Shown in pieces: positions 57,701 through 64,000 of a DNA stretch of 64,000 nt; within the stretch, counting starts at the first letter, position 1, and each line of letters starts with the position of its first letter. The notes below the pieces were generated by a model. The model did no database searches. It was not told where the DNA came from and saw nothing but the letters and a program-made list of their open reading frames with translations. The DNA comes from Ruminococcus_C callidus. Lineage in GTDB: Bacteria > Bacillota > Clostridia > Oscillospirales > Ruminococcaceae. The stretch spans positions 868,001 to 932,000 of the forward strand of contig NZ_CP186925.1 of NCBI RefSeq assembly GCF_049562855.1. The letters are read 5' to 3'. Made by a program: the position numbers and the translations under genes.

Positions 57701-60700
57701 GGCAATGCACCGACAGACTGTCTGAAAGACATAGAGGGCTTTGACACCCGAAAAATCGTCCTGAACGGCATCGGCGACGGACGGGCGGCTGCCATCGAAA
57801 AAATTGAACTTTTCGACTGGAATAATACAACTTATACCGCAGACACCGAGGCAAATATTGTGCCCAGTCTGACGGTCGGTTCTGATGCTCTGACCGCAGA
57901 TGCAGACGGCAATGTTACGTATACCGTTCCGGATACCATTCAGCGTCTGCGGAGCGTGCGGATCATTTTCTCACGCATCTACGGAAATACAGATCTGGAC
58001 AATCTCAAGGAGATGAATCTGAAGCTGTACGGCTCGACAGATTGGGTCGGTGATCTGAAAGCATCGGCGAGATTCGAGGTAATTGGCAGCATCAACGAGG
58101 CATCTAAGACGGCTTCGAAGGCGACTATGCAGGTGGCAAAGACCAACCTTGTCATTACGCCCTCTGCCAATCGTCCGGAAACGAACCAGACCAGCAACAA
58201 GAGCCTGACAGTGCCGAATAAGGCAAATGATCTGTACTACGGTTTCCTGCTGGAGAACAAAGAAACTTCTGACTGCTATTCCAAGGCGGGGAAGTCGCTG
58301 ATTTCTGTTGATCTCCAGAGCGTAGGCGTGAAAACGGAAAAGGACAATGCGAAAATCGTAAAGGGCTATCTGTCAGACAAGGTGACGATTTCCTCCAACT
58401 ATGCCAAAAGCGGCAAAATCGAAAGCATTAAGCTGACAGCATTCCTGCCGGACGGTGTTTCCGGCCCGGCACAGGTGAAGACCGTTTCTCTGGAAGAACT
58501 GGAAAAGCATAAGAATGCGGCAGGGGAACTGGAAGTAGACCTGTCCGATTGGAAAGCACATGGCGTATACCTTGCAAATATCGAAATCGCCTATGCCGAT
58601 CTGGAACGCGACCTTTCTGCGGAGCAGGGCAATGCACCGGAACTGCGTATTTACGGCACAAGTGACTGGTTTGACGATCTGACTGCGAAAATGACGGTGA
58701 CACCGCAGCATGAACTGATGCAAAATCAGGCAAAATCCGCATCTGTGGCATTCCATGTAGACCGCCCGGGGCTCAGCGTCAACACCCATATTTACTATAA
58801 CGATCAGAAAGAATCCACACGTGCGGCATCGGGCAACACGGACGGAAATGAAACCATTTTCGGCGTTCCGTATGACCGTGACTTTCTGCTGCGTGCGGAA
58901 TTTGCCAATGAAACCATCTCGGTACTGGACGATACCCAGATCATTGCCAAGGTTCCCTATGAAAAGCAGGGAGAAGCACGAACTGGTTTCCATACCACGG
59001 AACTGCGAATTTATCAGGATCTGATCGATCAGTTCGGCAAATTTGACAATATCATTCTGACTGGTAAAGATGCGGACGATCAGGAGAAAACCGTAACCCT
59101 GCTGCCGAAAACAGACGAAGCCGGAAAGGTTACCGGTTTTTATACGGAAGATGCACCGGATACCATTTATACATATACAGACGGTGCACTGACATTTACC
59201 AGAGATACAGACACGCGGCTGTTCCCGGCGTTCGGCATCGAGAACCTGACACAGGTGGAACTGAACGGCAGACTGGTAAAGCTGGTTGACAAATCCGCAT
59301 TGGAAAAGCGGTATATTGAATTTGACGGCTATGACGATTCGCTGTTCGGAAAGACCGATACGCTGGAAGTGGAAACACACAACTATCTGGACGGCTTCCG
59401 GGAATCCAAGGGCTATATCACAGAAGCATACGATAAGGACAAGTATATTGTAACGAAGAAAGACACCACGGCGATCTATGTTTCCAAGATGTATTTCGAC
59501 ACCACTGTTATGGCATTCTATAAAGATGCCAGTGCCGGAGATAAGAAGTACACCGCAGCAGCCAGTGCCGTGGAACATTTGCGAAAGAAGTATGCCCAGC
59601 CCACAGAAAATATGACGACTTGCTCCTGGAGAAGCGATAAGCATATACACGGCGCAAACGGTTATCTGTTCTCTGAAAAAGAGAAGTGGGGAGATAGTGC
59701 GGATAACTCCGAGTTGGAGATCGGCTATAAATCCATCGGTTCTTTCGCTGTGGACTTCCGCCAGTATCTGAACACAGGGAACAATCTGCCCAAGGCAAAG
59801 CCGACCCTTGCCGGACAGGAACACCAGTCGTATGACTATGTGCGCAATGCGTCTTTGAATACGGCGGCAACTGTGGATATTACATTAGACCTGCCGTCGA
59901 ACACATTCGATGCGTACTATCTGAAAATTGATCCTCGTGCCAAGGACTATGTTCAGTCGGTTACAGCAATCTATGCAGACGGTACTAAGCGTACCCGTTC
60001 CGGACAGGAAATTCTCTATGAAGCCAACGAGAGCAATGCAGACGGAAGCTTTGCACGGCTGAATCTGCTGGGCAGCGATGCGGACATGTTCTCCGCGGAC
60101 GATGCCAACTATTATAAGAAGCCGGAGAGCTATAACGGAAAGAATCCGGAAAATCCGGTGACACAGGTCGTTGTGACCATTGACATCAACCGCTATCAGA
60201 CTGTCAACAATGACGGCAAAACGGCAAAGTCGCCGGACTATGGCATCTGGTATGACCAGACGGATTCTTCCACACAGGGAATGTTTGAAGTTACCGGACG
60301 TTTCTACCGCATGGATGAGGCGGTTGCTACAGCACATGCTGATGTGACTGTGGGCAAAGCCACCAATGGCAGAAGTAAGGTGCGGACAGATTCCGGTGCG
60401 GACAAGGAAAAGTCAGATTGGTCCTTCACAGACAAGTATTATGCCTGGACCAGTCACTATGATTATTATCGTTGTGGACACTATTGGACCTATGAGATAT
60501 TCGACTATACTGCAAAGCATTTGCAGTCCAGCACACGTGTGCATATCGTCAACGATGAGGACAATGTGCAAAAGGGTGTCGGTGAAACCCCCGCTACAGC
60601 GGAAAACCGCAATGCAGAATTCGGAAAGGACAACAGTTTCGCGATCCGTTTTTATCGGAAGGGCAACACCAAAGAAAGCACCATTCCTACATCTCACGTC

Positions 60701-63700
60701 AACACGACTTGGGACGGTGTGGGTCGCTTTGCACCGAATAACGATGTTTACCATTGGGTAATGAACAGCCCGTACTCCCGTACCGACCAGTATGACTGGG
60801 TGAATAAGCTGTCCTTCACGGACAAGGTCGTGCTGTCTGACAGCCTGCCGCAGATTCGCCCTGATGATGACTATGAATACAAGGGCTTTCTGACTACCGG
60901 ACTTCAGATCAAGAAAGAGATCTATCAGTATTTCCGAGATGATGACAGCATTGTGTTCACCATAAATGCGAAGAACACGAACAATGACGTTGTCGGAACG
61001 GCACAGACCATTTCTGTTCCGGTGTCTGAACTGAAAGAGATGTACGGCAAAACCGATGACTGGAACATTTATTTCGAGTACACACCGAAACAGCAGGACA
61101 ACACAGATAACGGGGACAATGCAGGCGGCAGCACCGAGGGAAACGCAGACGATGCGGACACCGGAGCAAACCAGCCGCAGATCGAACCGACCTATGCCGT
61201 AAAAAAGGACGGCGGGAAATATGTTGTGGTTCTGGGCGAAGATACTTTTGTGACAGACTACAGCATGACCATGTACGATATTCCGGGTACAGGGGATTAT
61301 TCTGCGGAACTGACCAACAAGGAAAAGGCAGATTATCACAATACCAATACATGGGATATTCTGGTGCAGGGCAAGCCGTATGCGATCAACAAGACAGACG
61401 ATGACATGTACGGAAAGAACACTGCTCAAACCAGTGTTTCCACAGATTATGAACCGGACAAGGAAATCTACAAGCAGTCGGACAATGCGATAATCATGGG
61501 CTACCTGATCGATTTTCGGGCAGGGTATCAGCTGCAAACGGAGAATGGCAGCGTATCAGAAAAGCTGTACTATGATTACAGCCAGAGCGACAACAACACA
61601 CCGAACCGCGGCTTGTTCCGCGTGAAGCTGTTCAATCAGGACAAGCAGAATGCGACTGGGCAGGAGGCGGCTGCACGTATTGACAGTGCGGCTACCACCA
61701 ACACCATGGACAGCCGATACCGGCTGGAGCATATCTACCTGCCGAAATTCCTTTTGGACGACAACTGGTTCGGCGTGGCAAATCTGACACTCCAAGTGGG
61801 CAGCACGAACGTTCCGGTGAATGTGGTAAAAGGCTCCGGCGTAGACGGCATGGCAGACGGCATCTATGTGGTGCATGTCAGCACAACGGAAACCGTACAG
61901 GGCGAGAAAGTCTATACCGTTGATGTGGAACAGATTCTGCGGCAGCTGTATCGGGTAGATTCCGGCGTTCTCGGAACCTATACCAATACGACTAATCAGA
62001 AAACCTATGTCAAAGCATATGTCAACAGCTTCCAGCTGGACTTCAAGGCGAAAAAGGCAGACCGAAATGACAGCAGTACTGTGCTGTGTGACGGGGAATA
62101 CCTGTCGGCGGATCATACCAAGAACACCAGTGCATTCCTGTATGACGGCGTTTATGTCGACCGGACACCGGACGATTTCACCGGTGACGAGTGGAACGCC
62201 AATTCCACGCCGACCTTTGGAAAGGCTCCCAACAGCTATCCGGAGCAGATAACCACCAACCAGCTTTCGGCAGTCTTTACCTCCATTGACCCCAATGCCA
62301 ATACCTATATTTATAAGAATACGGACGGTTCTGCAAAGGGCAGCAAGAAAGAGGCAGACTATACAGTCAAGAATCTGACGGGTATGCTGAACGCAGAAGT
62401 CACCCGCACAAAGATGTACGATCAGGATTCCAAGACCGGAAACATCGATGAGGTGGACTATCTGCACCTGATGCCGTATGATTATGTAGAGTATACCATT
62501 CGGGTGAACACGCCGGACGATGCACTGATTCCGCTGGAACATACCACAGTGGACTTCTCTGTTCCAAAGGGACAGCGAATCGTTCGCTGGGACGTTGTAG
62601 ATGCAGACGGAAAAGTGCTGACAACGGAAAATGCCGCGGAGAATATTCCGGCTGCGGATATTCACGCTGCTCTGTCAGACGGCGGCACGACGATCGAAGC
62701 GGCACAGGGTGTCAAGTATGCCCTGCTTGCAGCAGCAGAAGCAGAGCCGGCAGAAACTGCATACCGGCGGCTGGTGGCAGAACTGGGCAAGGGTGCAAAA
62801 TCCGATGACCAGATCAAGCCGGGTGAAACGGTTTACCTGCGTGTGACCACACAGCTGACGGAAAACGACGGCAGCTATGATGCTGTCACTGTCGGCACAC
62901 CGGATCTCAAAATTCATGCTGCCCCCAAGCACGGCTATCCGCAGTATGCAATCTATGATACCACCAGTTCAACACATCTGCCGAATGCAGACAGAAGATA
63001 CTACTGGAACAAGACAACGACCGACCGTGCAGGCGTGTCTTATTACTACCGGTATACCAAGGCAGATGCAGACAAGCAGACACAGTATTATGCACACGTG
63101 CAGAACGAACTGACCTATCAGTCTGCTGCACCGGTAACGCTTTCCTATCAGGTAAACGACATCAAGCAGAATTACGACGGAAAGGGTGCCGTGCTGACAG
63201 TCAGCGACCTGTACAATGAAACCGGTCACCATTGCGATACCTACACGGTAGACGTTTCTTTCCTGGAAAAGCGTTCCAAGGATAGCGGCGATGTGTTCTA
63301 CCGCGGCTTTGAACTGACGGAGCCCTACACAGTTCCGGAGGAAACAGACAGGTTCGGCAGAGTGGAAGTGCTCTATGCCGTTGCAGAGCCGATTACAGAT
63401 CCGCGGTTTGCAGAAGACGAAAACATTGCATTCCGGACGAACGAAAACGGTGTAGAGGTGACATGGAAGTCTTACGACTACGATGCTTCCCGCACCACCG
63501 ATCAAGTCGCAACTGCGAAAATGACAGCCGCCGACCTGCCGAATGTTGTGGGCGTTCGCTGGGTGTATTACGATCTCAAGGGCTTTGATACGACCACTGC
63601 GTACAGTGGTACTTCCAAGGCAAAAGCGGCTCTGCAAAATGTAACGCTGACCGGTGTCGGCAGATACCAGGATGTCACAGACGGCACAGGCGTGAGAGCA

Positions 63701-64000
63701 GATACCTATACCCAGTATTTCACAGCCACCAACACCTATGAGCACATTCACAGTGAAAACGAAAATGCAGTGACGGTGACTGAAAGTGGCAGCAGTGTGG
63801 CATCTGCCAAAACACCGACAGAGCACACGGCATACCTGACAGACACCAAAGTCCTGAATCCTAAGGTTTATCGGGAAAACCCCATTGCATCGTTCCACAC
63901 CCAGACATTTTCTTCCGAGAGCGATGCTGCGGCAGCGTATGAGGAAAAGAAAGCACAGAAAACAAGCTATCGTCCGGGCGATACTGTTTGGCAGAAGGTA
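54728..64000 (+). CDS. giant exported surface protein, 3' end beyond the window
   Basis: From ATG 54728 (after GGAGGAATTG) the frame is open to the last base, over 3,090 codons, with no stop. The N-terminus is an export signal (basic MYRQISIWKR, hydrophobic core to about 36). LTSC at 22-25 could be a lipobox, and AAAAALG just after could be a signal peptidase I site. The rest is beta-rich, full of Asp/Asn/Gly/Tyr/Thr and almost free of Cys. Repeating modules of about 200 residues are visible: NLKLYGSTDWVGDL near 1,100 recurs as ELRIYGTSDWFDDL near 1,306, each after a VPN...YxFLLxN motif. An Asp/Asn/Gly/Thr linker lies near 2,119-2,140. I recognise no catalytic domain. It may be an adhesin or scaffold; dockerins, cohesins or anchors could lie in the unseen C-terminus. 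Confidence 0.88.
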   Translation, partial: MYRQISIWKRVIYGMLAAVMVLTSCNWGTIFAAAAALGNSGTFQVGFGAVTSNGATLTPETNDGVGSFYMIQKQQQTLLTVNIVPNFSTGYVCGQNLELTLPYLYWDDSGVLVQVNSLEEIPFAKQQAGEYIGMEAKLNDKSTFGNATTVYDASGAEVENNSYVRGKITLKNAYDPLSGNCTPKFDMQFYTASNAVSIPENAAATLEMKFSYDGLYDSGNTLIGNGWSTEELDTSTKIQRTVTFVNSNLEWSTKIKSVPTVQLDEASTDKDNAVMWQKYNYMVYEVTVQNDSEELDSTIDNYLITLQAQYNADKMRSVLDEDLLCWEKENPDTQNKDFSADFYQHHEFIGKPNAGGILVYDVTDTPDWKTQWDLEHFSNIPAETIPYGYSGTGTIILQKEVSDKSHTLYSARKAEELNQSDPNEKHYFARKYMVAIPYPNNFNSSTGFENTSGLTTTISFGGGSNIHWSKQYSDSTNFTPHTWENFTHHKYVKDADGNEVPDKTVGIGAVDEYYLDGFHSIGNVPVFNAISTDHVPEDFDLREIQICLKNDTVHYPDIQLKDWFKVDGTDINQFIRFGFTDANGNVVYKTAGELGLHLEQDTDAGVTEEKNWTLEIGDVLTNQNGLTFCNEVEFVFREEIPRYTEFNGLITMRGAFPHLWTYDNKIDTSYEVHYYQPPTASEDGEGKWVSEPKEVTQANAVIRTEKAEPALTGVGVYEDVIGDLVQKNNPQTVSLNDDTAAARFVISNDSISEISPATLDITGLYPDEDYTAGGLVASKILLSENLLKKAKIEKIVLHGKVVNRETLVDSDITLDDLENYGTDENGNVVIAKSAWNTLTYLTGMTVYFQRISDSIPLADAADDGNCYVQIHGTPTTERDITPHGVLKTAYSFGEHDQTALDQTVEDTVTLNVSKVLPELKASVHAIRKDGTEASAVQSVRYDKNGIAYPVYPTLAVPNRSETEQTWYQFLLTNNSRSTSSHALLQVNMDSVGNAPTDCLKDIEGFDTRKIVLNGIGDGRAAAIEKIELFDWNNTTYTADTEANIVPSLTVGSDALTADADGNVTYTVPDTIQRLRSVRIIFSRIYGNTDLDNLKEMNLKLYGSTDWVGDLKASARFEVIGSINEASKTASKATMQVAKTNLVITPSANRPETNQTSNKSLTVPNKANDLYYGFLLENKETSDCYSKAGKSLISVDLQSVGVKTEKDNAKIVKGYLSDKVTISSNYAKSGKIESIKLTAFLPDGVSGPAQVKTVSLEELEKHKNAAGELEVDLSDWKAHGVYLANIEIAYADLERDLSAEQGNAPELRIYGTSDWFDDLTAKMTVTPQHELMQNQAKSASVAFHVDRPGLSVNTHIYYNDQKESTRAASGNTDGNETIFGVPYDRDFLLRAEFANETISVLDDTQIIAKVPYEKQGEARTGFHTTELRIYQDLIDQFGKFDNIILTGKDADDQEKTVTLLPKTDEAGKVTGFYTEDAPDTIYTYTDGALTFTRDTDTRLFPAFGIENLTQVELNGRLVKLVDKSALEKRYIEFDGYDDSLFGKTDTLEVETHNYLDGFRESKGYITEAYDKDKYIVTKKDTTAIYVSKMYFDTTVMAFYKDASAGDKKYTAAASAVEHLRKKYAQPTENMTTCSWRSDKHIHGANGYLFSEKEKWGDSADNSELEIGYKSIGSFAVDFRQYLNTGNNLPKAKPTLAGQEHQSYDYVRNASLNTAATVDITLDLPSNTFDAYYLKIDPRAKDYVQSVTAIYADGTKRTRSGQEILYEANESNADGSFARLNLLGSDADMFSADDANYYKKPESYNGKNPENPVTQVVVTIDINRYQTVNNDGKTAKSPDYGIWYDQTDSSTQGMFEVTGRFYRMDEAVATAHADVTVGKATNGRSKVRTDSGADKEKSDWSFTDKYYAWTSHYDYYRCGHYWTYEIFDYTAKHLQSSTRVHIVNDEDNVQKGVGETPATAENRNAEFGKDNSFAIRFYRKGNTKESTIPTSHVNTTWDGVGRFAPNNDVYHWVMNSPYSRTDQYDWVNKLSFTDKVVLSDSLPQIRPDDDYEYKGFLTTGLQIKKEIYQYFRDDDSIVFTINAKNTNNDVVGTAQTISVPVSELKEMYGKTDDWNIYFEYTPKQQDNTDNGDNAGGSTEGNADDADTGANQPQIEPTYAVKKDGGKYVVVLGEDTFVTDYSMTMYDIPGTGDYSAELTNKEKADYHNTNTWDILVQGKPYAINKTDDDMYGKNTAQTSVSTDYEPDKEIYKQSDNAIIMGYLIDFRAGYQLQTENGSVSEKLYYDYSQSDNNTPNRGLFRVKLFNQDKQNATGQEAAARIDSAATTNTMDSRYRLEHIYLPKFLLDDNWFGVANLTLQVGSTNVPVNVVKGSGVDGMADGIYVVHVSTTETVQGEKVYTVDVEQILRQLYRVDSGVLGTYTNTTNQKTYVKAYVNSFQLDFKAKKADRNDSSTVLCDGEYLSADHTKNTSAFLYDGVYVDRTPDDFTGDEWNANSTPTFGKAPNSYPEQITTNQLSAVFTSIDPNANTYIYKNTDGSAKGSKKEADYTVKNLTGMLNAEVTRTKMYDQDSKTGNIDEVDYLHLMPYDYVEYTIRVNTPDDALIPLEHTTVDFSVPKGQRIVRWDVVDADGKVLTTENAAENIPAADIHAALSDGGTTIEAAQGVKYALLAAAEAEPAETAYRRLVAELGKGAKSDDQIKPGETVYLRVTTQLTENDGSYDAVTVGTPDLKIHAAPKHGYPQYAIYDTTSSTHLPNADRRYYWNKTTTDRAGVSYYYRYTKADADKQTQYYAHVQNELTYQSAAPVTLSYQVNDIKQNYDGKGAVLTVSDLYNETGHHCDTYTVDVSFLEKRSKDSGDVFYRGFELTEPYTVPEETDRFGRVEVLYAVAEPITDPRFAEDENIAFRTNENGVEVTWKSYDYDASRTTDQVATAKMTAADLPNVVGVRWVYYDLKGFDTTTAYSGTSKAKAALQNVTLTGVGRYQDVTDGTGVRADTYTQYFTATNTYEHIHSENENAVTVTESGSSVASAKTPTEHTAYLTDTKVLNPKVYRENPIASFHTQTFSSESDAAAAYEEKKAQKTSYRPGDTVWQKV

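Noticed and set aside
56348..63898. Several 300-480-codon minus-strand frames between 56.3 and 63.9 kb
   Set aside because: They lie opposite the uninterrupted plus-strand giant gene, have odd Cys/His/Arg-rich compositions and no RBS. The plus-strand frame explains the coding signal.
1..64000. tRNA, rRNA or prophage genes
   Set aside because: No cloverleaf with TTCRANYC-type arm, no rRNA core sequences and no phage structural or integrase motifs were noticed. A tRNAscan run would confirm the absence.

Overview
The window looks like the chromosome of an anaerobic, plant-fibre-degrading Ruminococcus-like Firmicute (Oscillospiraceae/Ruminococcaceae). The evidence is two secreted glycosidases that end in type I dockerins (GH26 and GH9), the [FeFe]-hydrogenase maturases HydG and HydF, the sporulation regulator SpoIIID, an apparent preQ1-III riboswitch, and many textbook sigma-A promoters (TTGACA-17-TATAAT). 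I saw no rRNA, tRNA, CRISPR array or prophage.

Layout. 1-10.0 kb: one long co-directional cluster encoding fumarase (cut by the window edge), HdrB, HdrC, HdrA, an MvhD/FlxD-like subunit, two iron-sulfur subunits (FlxC- and FlxB-like), an FAD/NAD-binding subunit (FlxA-like), and an iron-sulfur plus flavoprotein pair of the fumarate reductase family. Read together this is a soluble NADH-oxidising, probably electron-bifurcating fumarate reductase making succinate. It is the most interesting system here. 10.1-12.9 kb: a yybP-ykoY manganese riboswitch in front of a P-type ATPase. 13.1-15.7 kb: hydG-hydF. 16-18.3 kb: GH26-dockerin mannanase. 18.4-25.6 kb: two micro-peptides, spoIIID, uppP, an MBOAT/SGNH O-acylation pair, a PutP-type symporter, and a DUF2325 gene behind a DtxR-like operator. 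26-28.8 kb: GH9-dockerin cellulase and a flavin reductase. 28.9-32.0 kb: queD-queE-folE-queC-queF under a preQ1 riboswitch. 32.2-36.9 kb: alanine-type symporter, an orphan Cache-like sensor and FucO. 37.1-44.0 kb: a nitrogen/amino-acid oxidation locus (ornithine-cyclodeaminase-like protein, HcnABC-like flavin/Fe-S amine dehydrogenase, PII protein, amino-acid permease). Two of its genes sit behind promoter-terminator leaders that also contain short ORFs. 44.1-53.7 kb: an IS481-like element, an AraC regulator, an AgrC/AgrA-like two-component pair, a CDF metal exporter, and a GH43-galT operon. 54.7 kb to the end: one giant exported protein, open for over 3,090 codons and running off the window.

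A second theme is about twenty copies of related palindromic elements scattered between genes. Full-length copies are 172-173 bp. Two variants (A with GGAAACACTG ends, B with GGCAATACCGC ends) share a length and a long hairpin fold but differ in stem sequence. Many copies are flanked by perfect 4-bp direct repeats (CTTT, CTTG, CAAA, TTGA, TTAA, CTGT, CAGG, CTAA, TAAA), which indicates transposition. Some are nested: B inside A, a third element D inside B, and an IS inside B+D. Several sit between a promoter and its gene or directly after a stop codon, so they have probably reshaped transcription units.

All calls come from reading the sequence. Family names rest on visible motifs and recalled family features, not on database searches.
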